The position numbers and the translations under genes are program-made. Source: Toxonevra muliebris (lineage: Eukaryota; Arthropoda; Insecta; Diptera; Pallopteridae). Taken from it: a stretch of DNA of 64,000 bases. Position 1 is the stretch's first letter. Each line of letters starts with the position of its first letter. The DNA lies in NCBI GenBank assembly GCA_963691655.1, contig OY829326.1, forward strand, positions 36,049,989 through 36,113,988. Direction: 5' to 3'. Below, in pieces: positions 49,801-60,964 of the stretch. Under the pieces are notes generated by a model. That model worked only from the letters and a program-made list of their open reading frames with translations. It ran no database searches and was not told where the DNA came from.

Positions 49801-51361
49801 TTGAGTCTCAATTAGTCAATAAACTTATTAGTCAATAAACCATACTCTGAATCGTCTTTTTTCTCCATTTTAATATCTCTTTCTGTAGTTGTATTTGTCC
49901 TTTGAAGAAATTTGACGAAGCAATTACACATTTAACGACCAGAATCGCCTTCAATGTTTCCACTTCTATTAAAGGTATACTCGCAACGTGTTGCTATTGT
50001 TCCCTCAGACGATTTGCATTGCAATTGATAAATTTGAATTTTGAAGTGTTGAAAAATTATAGTTTATATTTTTTTCTTAGTAAAAACGCGGTATTTTCGT
50101 AAAAAAAAGCAGTATGGGTTTTTGGAGCCTAAAAAAGCAATATACTACCGCGAAAAACTGTATGGATAAGAGCGTTAATCATGACTGAAAAATGAGTATT
50201 ACAATTCATTAAAAATCCGAAATTCAATGTTATAACTTTCTAAAATTTGAGTAACAATATGTAAATTGTTTCATTTTGTTTACGCAAGTTGAGAAATTGG
50301 CAAATAAATGTTTTATTATTTACAATACAGTTATAATAATTGTAATGTCGTATAATTTTGTAAGAAAATTTCGAAAATTTAGGACAAGTGAGAGGTTATG
50401 ACGCTGAATAAGACACCTTGTGAATACCCTAAGTAAAAATGATTCGTGCTTTCCCTATGCTTATTAACTTTTAACATAAAACCCATCTATTAAATTTGGT
50501 AGCTAAAAAATAATCAACTTTCATATTTTACATGCTTTACTTAATTAAAGTAATAACAAATTAATTTTCTTATCTAAATCACATATATTCGTATGTAGCA
50601 TATAAAGCTTAAAATCATATCGCTCGTTTGCTGCAAAACTGTCATAATCCAAAACAATAAATTACCCATTCAAGTATACAAAAATAAATGTTATTTACTT
50701 TGAATAAAAAAAAATCATAACGGTATTTTATGAACTTTCTTTGTGAGAAGATTATTTATCGTTATTACGTTTTACGGAGTGGTAGTTCATTGAAAATTTT
50801 GAATTCGATTTTCTCAAAAATTCGTTTTTTAGACTTATGACAGTCTTGTAGAATACGAGTGATGTGAATATGAGTGATTATTTCGGTGAAGAAATCCATT
50901 TGAAGTTTATTTAAAAATAAGACTCGTACACAATTTTCTCTATTAAATGTGCACACACTAACACAAAAATTCGCACACAAACACACGTGTATGAAAATTT
51001 CACGCTCACTTAATAAGTTGTTGGTTGGGGTACGCATTCTGTCGCACTGGCATAACATTTTAGTGCACATACATAGATTGAGTTGGTGGCTGGTTCTCTT
51101 ATCGAACAAAACAACAAGTCAACCGAGTGTTCATCTAATTATTTGTAAACAATTTCAGAGCACAAAGCGCGACAATAACAATTCAATTGAATTGAATAAA
51201 ACGAAATAACTTTCTGTAAAATTGAAAAATTGTACATGTAAGTAATTACCTACATTATAATTATGTATATTAATCTAGTTTGTTATTTTCAATGAATTTA
51301 ATTTTTTTCTTTTGCTCTTCAATCATTACATTTTCCTCTATAGTCCACAACATCTATCAAA
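46856..51361. other. AT-rich region without recognised gene
   Basis: Frames at 48626-48820, 49148-49360, 49418-49693 and 49902-50102 have no domain. The last part contains the 5' UTR and promoter of macrodomain gene A: a likely donor (ACAT|GTAAGTAA) near 51237 and acceptor CTATAG at 51343 place a 5' untranslated exon upstream of the start codon. A (GA)n tract is at 46003-46022 on the other side, inside the dehydrogenase intron. Confidence 0.45.
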
Positions 51362-53340
51362 ATGACCGCATTCAAATTGCATGAAATGAAAACAGATATA
51401 TTCCAAATACCGCAGACATATTCATTGGCACATGCAGTATCGGCTGATTTAAATACATCAAAAGGAACTCTAGCCTGGCAGTTTTCTCTCGTATTTGGGC
51501 AATTTGATGATCTCAGCAAACAACAGATACACACCGGCAATATGGCAGTAATGGAAGACAGTTCGCGCTTTATATATTTTTTGGTGACTAAAGATAGTGT
51601 ATACGAGACATCCACATACGATACACTGCATGCAGCATTAATTTGTATGCGCGAGCATATGGTAACTTTCGCTTTCCTTTATAGGTGTACACTATACCTA
51701 AGCTAACTTAACTCTACACCAGGGACAGAGTAAACTAAAATATGTACATGAAATCGTAATTTTCAAGCATATTCTGAAATCGACTTACGATCGCAATTGA
51801 TTTGAATATGAAAATCACAAAATTTTGATTTACATCGAATTTAACTTTGATCGAAAATAGATTTCACAACATACATAATGATTCAAAAAAAATTCTGCTT
51901 TAGCAGAATCAAAATAAAGAAAACTTTTAAGATTTTGTTCCATCCAGAACAAAGTTTTAAATCAGAGCCATATTTTTAATACACAAACTACGGTTTTTTT
52001 CAGAGCTTGATGAATTTTTTTTATGGCATACTGATTCAAAATAACAAAATATTTATTCTATTAAGCAATATTCCACTCAAACAATACAAAATATTGTATT
52101 TTTAGAATGGAGGCCGTTTCCTTTTAATATCTCTTTTAAAAAATAACAACATTTTAAAAGGATATTTTCTTGTTCACATCGCTTATTTCATACGTTCCTT
52201 AAATTGCTCAGTTCCGCTATTTTAGGGCTAATGACTCCAAAGTGCAATATTTGGTAATTAATATTCTCTTTTTCTCTATAAATTCCGCAAACAAAATATA
52301 CTGACAGACTCGTGATCAGCTATCTAAAATTAATATAATTACTTTTTGAACTCCCATCTGGTTTTTACCTGTTACACAGTGCTATTAAAATACAAACAAC
52401 CTGAGTGTAGAGTAAATAAGTACCTTTTCAAAATTTAGACACACACTTGTAGAATTATATTAATTATAATTATGTATAATTATATTTTTACGTATTAAGC
52501 GGAATCATGAGATCATGAAAGTGGCAATGCCACGTATATGCTGTGGCTCTGATGGTCTTAAATGGCGAAAAGTGAAGGAAATTATAAATCAAGTTTTTGC
52601 CAGAGAGTACGTAGAAATCATGATTTGTGATCACGATGCTCCTCCAGTCGTAAGTGATAAATCCACAGACTCATATTTCAAGTTTTTATTACATTTTTAT
52701 TATTTTTTGTTTGGGTAAGAGTGACTGATTTTAATTTTTATCCCTTTAGCCACTCATACCGAAATGCAAATTCGTCGAGGTAAAAGGAAATATATTTACA
52801 TCTCCGCCGGACTACTCGCTCGTCCATACAGTTAGTTCAGATTTTGCAATGTGTGCTGGAGTTGGTTTAGAATTTAAGTGTAAATTTGGACGAGTTAACG
52901 AATTGGTTAAGCAGAATAAGCACACCGGAAACGTGGCAGTACTCAAGGATAACGAACGTCATATTTACAATTTGATTACAAAGGAACACAATCACGAAAA
53001 ATCAACGTATCCAGCATTGTATTATGCTTTAATAGCTATGCGTGAACATATGGTATATTTGATTGCCTTTGCTGCTATTGTAAATACAGATGTGAATTCC
53101 GAACTAAATTATATTTTACAGCATCAGCATAATGTTACTAAATTGGCTATACCAAGGCTTGGTTGCGGCATTGATCGTTTGGATTGGCTGCGCGTGAAGA
53201 ATGTCTTGGAATTTGTTTTCGGCAATGATAATATTGAAATCCTTGCATATTTTCATGATCCACCGGAGGTTGTGCAAAGGCGATCAAAATCAAGATCCCT
53301 ATCAAATGTTTCAGGGAGAATGTCAGTTCCGAGGGATTAA
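51362..53340 (+). CDS. tandem double macrodomain protein A (OARD1/TARG1-like)
   Basis: Four exons (51362-51661, 52500-52649, 52750-53052, 53122-53340) give 323 codons with two complete TARG1-like macrodomains. These enzymes cleave ADP-ribose from Asp/Glu residues and O-acetyl-ADP-ribose. The human catalytic Lys84 aligns with Lys77 and Lys228 (V-T-K-D, I-T-K-E) and Asp125 with Asp118 and Asp269 (C-C-G-S-D-G-L-K-W, G-C-G-I-D-R-L-D-W). In the first domain the usual M-G-A-G-I-A loop is replaced by N-T-S-K-G-T-L-A; the second keeps M-C-A-G-V-G. Exon 2 ends in phase 0 at GTC|GTAAGT and joins exon 3 in frame. If the splice is not used, a one-domain product would end shortly after. A poly(A) signal is at 53619. 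Confidence 0.85.
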
Positions 53341-53966
53341 AATTTTCGCAATTTCGGTTCTTTTTCCATATAACTGTGTAACAAATATTTATCTTTACAT
53401 CAAAACTATAATTGTCTATTCCTTAGAGAAAATGCTAGGCAAATAAGAATCAGTTTCATAAAGGACTAGAAAATTATAGCTTTTTACGGAGCTACTAAAT
53501 TTTTGTTTTATTTGTTATACAGTGTATTTAATACTTTTTTATATTTGAGCACAGTTAAACTGACTAAAAATGTTTCTAATTTATAAATGCACAATTTTAC
53601 ATTATTTTACATTTTCTTAATAAAAAGTAAAAAAAAAGACAAAAGGAAAGCGTTACGAAAAAATTCGAAAAGTTATAACATAATTAAAATGTAACAAAAA
53701 AAAAACACTGTTAATGTAACAAAACAAAAAAAAATAAATAAATGTTTTTAACTGCACTGTTATGTTTTGCTAATAAAAACAAAAAAAAAATGCAATTTAA
53801 ATATTCATTTCTTTCTTTTAATATCTTTCATATATACATTTAAACTCAATTCAATTCTCTATAAATTAAAGCATTATTGATTTTTGTTTTTTTTTTTGTA
53901 ATTTTCATTACAGTTGCTCCATTTCAGTGCACCTCAATCACTCATCATTCACTTGCGCATCACACA

Positions 53967-54498
53967 ATGACCTCAGATAAAAAATTAAAATTGACTGAAG
54001 TTGAAGGAGATCTTTTTAGTGCCCCCGATACATATTCACTTGGGCATTGCGTAGGCGCTGACTTCGTAATGGGTGCCGGAATAGCAGTGAAATTCAAACA
54101 AATATATGGACAAGTGAAAGAGTTACAGGGACAGGGTGTTAAAACGGGCGGTGTAGCTGTACTCAAAGATAAAGATCGTTATATTTACTATTTGGTCACG
54201 AAACCGCAAAGTTGGGGCAGCCCCACATATGAAGATTTGCATTCATCGTTGGCGGCAATGCGCGATCATATGGTATGCTGGCACTATTGAGAACATTTGT
54301 TTGCTCGAGCAATATTAATACAGTAATACTATATATCTTTAACATTTACAGCGTTCAAATAACGTAAATAAGTTGGCCATACCGCGTATTGGTTGCGGTA
54401 TCGATGGTCTTGAATGGGAGAAAGTATGCGCCGAATTAGAAAATGTATTTGGTGGAGAGCCCATTGATATCACCGTTTATAACTTCGTGCCTAAGTAA
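53967..54498 (+). CDS. single macrodomain ADP-ribosyl hydrolase B (OARD1/TARG1-like)
   Basis: Two exons, 53967-54272 and 54352-54498, encode 150 residues. All hallmarks of TARG1 are intact: V-E-G-D-L-F near the N terminus, G-H-C-V-G-A-D-F-V-M-G-A-G-I-A-V for the ribose-binding loop, Y-Y-L-V-T-K with the catalytic Lys at 79, and P-R-I-G-C-G-I-D-G-L-E-W with the catalytic Asp at 120. The ATG at 53967 was chosen because an acceptor (TTACAG at about 53908-53913) precedes it; the frame is open upstream only through intron-like sequence. Same strand as A, and the most conserved member of the cluster, so probably the ancestral-type enzyme. Confidence 0.9.
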
Positions 54499-54590
54499 TG
54501 TAACAAGAATTTATTGAAAATTGTTAAAACGGCAACTTATTGAAAATTAATGTTTATTGAATATTGAATACATATTGTTAAATATTTACT

Positions 54591-57500
54591 TTATTGTTTT
54601 TTTGGCATATAATTGTAAACTACAATTTCAATTGAATCTTGATTAAAAACCTCACAAATCAAATCTTTGACTTTTGACCAAACTAAACCGTCTAGACCAC
54701 ATCCGATGCGAGGCATTGCCAATTTTGAAATGGAGTTATTAAGCTGAAAATGCATACATTTTATATTAATTTGAAATGAAAAAATATCAAAGGATATGTA
54801 TGCATGTATATTAAAGATTACCATGTGCATTCTCATGTCACTCAATGAACTCTCCAGCAACTGATATGAAGGTTTTCCCCAGCTACTTTGCTTAGTTACC
54901 AAATAGTAGATGAAGCGTGATTTGTCATGTAATACAGCGACGCCACCAGGTTTTATATTTTGTTCCTTTAATTTGCCAACTTGTCCAAACTTATCTCTAG
55001 GTGAAAAACATGGATAGATTAATATCATTATAACATAAAAATTATTAAACTTTCATAAGAGATACCTCTAGTAAGATTTACCAATGTAATATTTATATAC
55101 ATAACGCTACCATAATTTGTTAAAGCCCTAAACACATTTTTCTAACTTTACAGCAGCAAAAAACATTTTAATATTTGTAGTGCTGTTTATAAAATTTGTA
55201 ATTTGAACTCAAAGAATGGATCGTCAATTTTTGGTGTGCTCCACAGATACAGTACAGATGAATGTATCCACGTTTTATCATAATCCATCAAAAACTAGAT
55301 TTTTAAAAATTTTATATTAGTGCTTTAGCAAATTAAGATAGCGATATGCAAGATCATTTTCGATTTTCAGAATATTTATTTACTACACTATAATTTGTTC
55401 TATAAGTTTTGGCGACTTAAATAAATTTGTAAATGCAATTAAGCAGAAAACATTTACCCAAGAATTCTTTGGTCGGAGATATTTCAACACCAGTTAACAA
55501 ATTACTGGAACGAATGAAAATCACTATTGAGTCCAGGAGGCTGTTTTGGAGTTAACCCTTTTTATAGCTAAGAGGGAAGGTGGGTTTTAACCTCAAACCT
55601 TTTTAAAAGCCAGCTTCAAATATGAATATTCGCTAAATATGTAGTCTATAACACTATTTTTACATATTTTAAGTGTTATCATGTTAATATTTGAGGCAAT
55701 TTTAGGATTTTTTTTTTAAATAATTGAGAGCAAGGAATCCAAAAAAAAAAAGTTTTCTCACCATGGCGAAATTAAAACAGGTGATAGCACCATCAGCTCT
55801 GCCTTCTCTAATTTTTTTTATATGAAGATAATAATCTAAACTGTCAAAATCTTTTCTTTTTTTTTTGCTTTCTATGCATTTAATCTTGTGTTTTTGACAA
55901 TTACGATTTTTAGCAACTTGCTTTGCTTTTAAAATGGTAAATTTTTCAGGCTTGTGTATTTATCGATAAGTATCGACCACTTTATCATCCCTCACAAATT
56001 ACAAATCATACAATTGGAAGAATAAAGTAATCCATTGTGAAATTTGAAGTTTTCGCAAGGTAAACATCAACCCTTTGTCTAAATACTTGTACGTTTGTTA
56101 TTTACTTGAATGTGCTTCAAAATAAATTTAATTCCGCATGATTTTATAATCTTTATTTTTTTTAATTTTGCAGTTCATAAAAATGACCACATTCAAATTG
56201 CATGAAACGAAAAAAGATTTATTCCAAATACCACAGACATACTCATTGGCGCATGCAGTATCGGCTGATTTAAATACATCGAAGGGCACTTTAGCCTGGC
56301 AATTTTCTCTCATATTTGGGCGATTTAATAATCTCAGCAAAGAACAGATACATACTGGCAGTATAGCAGTAATGAAAGATAATTCACGTTTTATATATTT
56401 TTTGGTGACAAAAGATTATCTATTTGAGACATCTGCGTACGATGTATTACAGGCATCATTGATTTCTATGCGCGAGCATATGGTAACTTTCGTTTTAATT
56501 ATTGTGCAATTCTGATTCATTTACATGTTTGCTTTTATACATTCTTTAAAAGTTTTCTGTTTATTTATACCTAGGACTGAACTTGACGATTTACTTTTAA
56601 AAAACCGCACATTACCTCACATATAAACTTACGCTATTTGTATTCTTCTGCCTTACTACATAAATATTATGACTATACTGAATTTAACTATAATTTCCAG
56701 ATTTCCAGTGTGAATGATATTTGTCTTTCAGTCAACCCTTGTTCTGATTGACCAATCAATATTAAAAACTTATAAGTATGTATTTAATTTCGCAACGTCT
56801 CTTACTTAAATGTTTCCATCATTCGAATATCTCAGAACGAAAGCATAAAACAAATATTTTAATATACAATTGTAAATATTTCCTGTATTTCTTATTTATA
56901 TTTATGAAGCGCAATCATGAAATCACAAAAGTGGCTATGCCACGTATTTGCTGTGGCAATGATGGTCTTAAATGGGAAAAAGTGAAGGAGATTATTAACA
57001 AAGTTTTCGCCGAAGAGGATGTTGAGATTTTAGTTTGCTATCATGATGCTCTTGTAATGGTAAATAATAAATCTGTGTTCACAAGGCATAACAGCATAAG
57101 TGTGTTTTTTGAATTTTAAAGGAGAGCACTTCAAAGATTCAAATGCTAATAGTAACCAAGTTGAGTTGCGCTATTTTTCCTTTAATATCTCGTAAACCAC
57201 TGAATCGATATTCATAAAATTTTGACATAATATGAAATGGGATATGAAGATTTCAATTATGATAATAACTCGAATTCGACAAAACTCGGGTTGTGTTGTT
57301 ATGGCTTGTGACCACCATATAAACGTATTTGAACTTTTTAAATTTTTTCTGCTTTTGTAATATGAATTTTTCCGTATTCTTAAAATAGCGCAGTGCTTTA
57401 AAAAACGAATTCCACGAAGTGAAAGGAAATATATTTTCGGCTCCACCAGACTATTCACTCGCTCATTCGGTTAGCGCAGATTTGGCAATGTGTGCAGGAA

Positions 57501-58241
57501 TTGGTTTACAATTCAAATGTAAATTTGGACGTGTTAACGAATTGGTTGAGCAGAATAACGATACTGGAAACGTGGCAGTACTCAAGGATAACGAACGTTA
57601 TATTTACTATTTGATTACAAAGCAACGTAATCACGAGAAATGTTCATATTCAACGTTGTTTTATTCTTTAGTAGCTATGCGTGAACATATGGTATATTTG
57701 ATTTCTATTGCAAATACATATTTAAATTCCGAATTAATTATATTTTACAGCAACAGTACAATGTGACTAAATTGGCTATACCCAGGATTGGTTGTGGCAC
57801 CGATTGTTTGAATTGGCTGCGCGTGAAAAATATGTTGGAATCTGTATTTGCCAATTATCATGTTGAAATCATTGCATATTTTTGTAATCCTCCAAGATCA
57901 TTACTTGCTAGTGGTATGCACCTGAGCATGTCAACTTAACTATTCTATAAAACACAAGCTCGTGTGTTTCAGACTCAAGGATTCATCATTTCTCATTGAC
58001 GCTGAACCCGCATCAGGTTGCATAATTACCACCAATTTAAAAACATTTATACCCCAATAAAGGAGATTAAAGAAATATTTACTTTTGTACAAGTCATTCT
58101 TGATATTCTTGTGTAGTTTTACCGAAATTTTACAGCGATTCCTTTTCCCATTCTTAAATCAGCCGCCACACAATGAGCAATGGAATAGGATTCATTAGCT
58201 GAGAATAAGTCCCCACTGATTTCTTTGATTATACAGCCCAT
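54591..58241 (-). CDS. single macrodomain ADP-ribosyl hydrolase C with gene-containing intron
   Basis: Three exons on the minus strand: 58123-58241, 54822-54996 and 54591-54743, 148 codons. The first exon ends M-G-K-G-I-A-V-K-F-R in phase 2 (CG|GTAAAA) and the second continues D-K-F-G-Q-V-G-K-L-K-E-Q after TAG|AGATAAG; together they rebuild an unbroken macrodomain that aligns with gene B. The catalytic Lys (Y-L-V-T-K, residue 75) and Asp (G-C-G-L-D-G-L-V-W, residue 116) are present. The first intron, about 3.1 kb, contains the whole plus-strand gene D. Two fold-back elements lie 0.2-0.6 kb upstream of its ATG. Confidence 0.85.
54997..56182. other. part of gene C intron, no gene seen
   Basis: AT-rich sequence with poly-T and poly-A runs. 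The 3' part holds the presumptive promoter and 5' UTR of gene D, ending at acceptor TTTTGCAG (56166-56173). Confidence 0.45.
56183..57939 (+). CDS. tandem double macrodomain protein D (OARD1/TARG1-like), nested
   Basis: Exons 56183-56482, 56910-57059, 57389-57691 and 57751-57939 encode 313 residues and two macrodomains. The first three exons have exactly the lengths of those in gene A (300, 150, 303 bases) and the residues are very similar, so the two-domain gene was duplicated as a unit. Catalytic Lys and Asp equivalents are kept in both domains (Lys77, Asp118, Lys228, Asp269). The first domain again has N-T-S-K-G-T-L-A in place of the Gly-rich loop. The exon 3 acceptor, AATAG|CGCAGT, preserves phase 0 but is short of pyrimidines. 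Poly(A) signal at 58056, still inside the intron of gene C. Confidence 0.82.
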
Positions 58242-58417
58242 TTTTAACTTTTTATTCACTTTGATTATAAATATTTTAAAATAAGCAAAATAAATTTCAG
58301 TACCAGTTATTCTGTAAAATTTCCAAAAAGAATAATTCCCGCTCAGACAGCGTTGCAGTCTCAGAGATGCATGTATTATTGTTATAATGAAGTTGATAGA
58401 GAAAGTATGTAAGTAGC

Positions 58418-58580
58418 GGCTGTTCATACAGGCGCGAGCATGAACGCCGGTCTGAAAGAGAGAGGTAGAAAAAGAAGTAGTAAGAAAGATATAGAAAATC
58501 TCCTGTCTTTTTCTAACAAGCTATTTTTTCTACATCTCTCTTTCAGACAGGCGTTCATGCTTGCACCCGTGTGAACAACC
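58418..58580. mobile_element. fold-back MITE copy 1
   Basis: About 55-base arms form an inverted repeat: the left starts GGCTGTTCATAC and includes GCATGAACGCC and TCTGAAAGAGAGAGGTAGAAAA; the right mirrors it (TTTCTACATCTCTCTTTCAGA, then GGCGTTCATGC, then GTGTGAACAACC). The middle is short. No coding capacity or clear target-site duplication. Confidence 0.75.
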
Positions 58581-58644
58581 ACATACGATTGTTTGAATAA
58601 TTTTCATAATATGACAATAATTATTGAACAATTATAATAATAAA

Positions 58645-58811
58645 GGCTGCTCACACGGGTGAAAGCATGAACGCCTGCCTGAAAGAGAAAGAGGTAGAAA
58701 AAATTGGTAGTTAGAGAAAAACAAGCTAGTATCTATCTCTTTCTTACTATCTATTTTTTTCTACCTCTCTCTTTCAGACAGGTGTTCAAGCTTGCGCCAG
58801 TGTGAATAGCT
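58645..58811. mobile_element. fold-back MITE copy 2
   Basis: Same family as the copy 65 bases away: GGCTGCTCACACGGG, GCATGAACGCCTG and CTGAAAGAGAAAGAGGTAG on the left, mirrored on the right by CTACCTCTCTCTTTCAGACAG and AGTGTGAATAGC. The transcript of either strand would fold into a long hairpin. Confidence 0.75.
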
Positions 58812-59165
58812 GCATAGGTAATAAGTAATTGATTGTATTCGTAATTCATTACCACGTGAAGGTTTTTCGCTGAATTCGTTTGTTACATTTTTGTCGGGAA
58901 CATACATAATAAAGCCTCAAGTGGAGCACAGCCAAAAGTAGAGTTTTCAATGAACATAGCATTTATATAAAAGCAAAATTGTTACCCAAAGATTTGTGGC
59001 TCTTTAAATGTGTTGGCAACACTGAGAAAACCAGCTGTTTGTAATATGTTTTGATTTTTTGTTGCAAAAATAATTATATCAATTTTTCCAGCCTTATCAA
59101 TGATTTAGATATTTCTAGCATTGCTTCTGAGGTGGTCAGACGAAGAAAAGTATAATCGCTTTCAA

Positions 59166-60964
59166 ATGAGTTTTCTGTTGGAGTTGTTGCAATCTTTCTT
59201 TCGGAAAATGCTTCAACTGCTGTCATTTAGTCAAAAAACCATAACTAATTCCTTGAGCATTTACGTAAAAACAAATACAGGCCGTACACTATCTGTAAAT
59301 CTTGAGCCTCAATGGGATATAAAAAACGTTAAAGAATTGGTAGCGCCACAAATGGGACTGCAGCCGGAAGAAGTAAAGATAATATTCGCTGGTAAGGAGC
59401 TTAGTGATGCAACGACCATTGAGGTTAGTGTAGGTGTGATTAAGTTTTTGTAAAAGTAATGACGACGTAAATTTACTAAATATCAAGGAATGTGATTTGG
59501 GACAGCAAAGTATATTGCATGCAATACGTATGCGACCGCAGCAAGAACGTCAACATCTGCAGTCTACTGTTATGGAAGAAGAGTCTACGACGCTTATGGA
59601 AGAGCCGTCAAAACCACTATGCGAGACCCTGGTCGATTTGCAGTTGCAAAGCGAAGAGCGTATAAATATTAACGAAGAGGGTAATTTATTTTGAGAAACT
59701 AGTTATAATTTATCATTTTCACATTTTGTTTGTGCAGATCGTGAACGTAGTAAAGCCCATTTTTTCGTTCATTGCTCACAATGCAGCAAGCTATGCAAGG
59801 GGAAATTACGCGTACGCTGTTCACTGTGTAAAGGTGGTGCCTTCACAGTTCATCGAGATCCCGAGTGTTGGGATGATGTGCTGAAGCCACGTCGCATTGG
59901 TGGTCACTGTGAGAGTCTTGAAATCGCATGCGTCGATAATGCAGCGGGTGATCCACCTTTTGCCGAATTTTACTTCAAGTGTGGTGAACACATTTCTGGT
60001 GGTGAAAAAGACTTTGCAGCGCCTTTAAGTTTGGTTAAGATTAATATAAAAAACGTACCATGTTTGGCATGCACCGATGTAAGGTACGAAAACGAATCCC
60101 TAACTATACCCGTTTACTAACTTGCACGTTTGCAGTGAAATCGTTTTAGTTTTCCCCTGTGAATCAAAGCACGTCACATGCATTGAGTGTTTTCTGCAAT
60201 ATTGCCGTTCACGCCTGATGGAACGTCAATTTATGCCACACCCCGATATCGGCTATACTCTACCCTGTCCGGCAGGCTGTGAAAATTCGTTCATCGAAGA
60301 AATTCATCATTTCAAGTTGCTTTCTCGCGATGAGTATGATCGCTATCAGAGGTTTGCTACCGAAGAGTATGTGCTACAAGCTGGAGGTGTTTTGTGTCCT
60401 CAACCTGGCTGTGGTATGGGTCTTTTAGTAGACCCTGAATGCTTAAAAATTACTTGTCAGAATGGTTGTGGGGTATATGCACTAATTGATTTAAATTTAA
60501 TTTTCTTTATTTTATAAATGTTTTCTTTTAATAGTATGTATTTTGTCGTAATTGTCTGCAAGGTTACCATTTAGGTGATTGCTTACCTGAAAGTACCAAT
60601 CAAAATGCAAGTGGTTCCTGCGAGTATGCCGTAGATCCTAACGTAATTATTAAAGTAGTAACTTCAAATAAAAAAGTGTTACAAATTTTTTTAACATAGC
60701 GTGCTGCTGAAGCTCGTTGGGATGAAGCGAGCAGCGTTACAATCAAAGTTTCAACGAAACCATGCCCCAAATGTCGTACACCAACTGAAAGAGATGGTAG
60801 TTTATAACCAGTTTGCATATTTACTATAATACACTGAATCTTTTCTTCATTTAGGTGGCTGCATGCATATGGTTTGTACTCGTTCTGGTTGCGGTTTTGA
60901 ATGGTGCTGGGTTTGCCAAACTGAATGGACGAGAGACTGCATGGGTGCACATTGGTTCGGTTGA
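59166..60964 (+). CDS. park: Parkin RBR E3 ubiquitin ligase, complete
   Basis: Seven exons (59166-59423, 59488-59680, 59738-60083, 60136-60472, 60535-60642, 60700-60796, 60855-60964) give 482 codons, the fly parkin length. A short N-terminal extension precedes the ubiquitin-like domain ([12 protein letters not shown]); its D-L-G-Q-Q-S puts the PINK1 phosphosite at Ser94. Then come RING0 (H-C-S-Q-C to C-W-D-D-V), RING1 (C-L-A-C-T-D to C-P-A-G-C), IBR (C-P-Q-P-G-C-G-M to G-Y-H-L-G-D-C) and RING2 ([17 protein letters not shown]) with the catalytic Cys in G-G-C-M-H-M. It ends with the usual H-W-F-G. Parkin marks damaged mitochondria for mitophagy. Exon 3 uses AAG|GTACGA; the GTAAGG five bases earlier would run into a stop. 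Confidence 0.97.

Larger units (their letters stand above)
58242..59165. promoter_or_regulatory. divergent promoter region between gene C and parkin
   Basis: About 0.9 kb separating two divergent genes, occupied largely by two related fold-back elements (next entries). No core promoter element could be assigned. Confidence 0.4.

Noticed and set aside
48626..50102. Four plus-strand frames that might continue the 46738 exon
   Set aside because: No acceptor in the needed phase and no recognisable domain; composition is that of AT-rich spacer.
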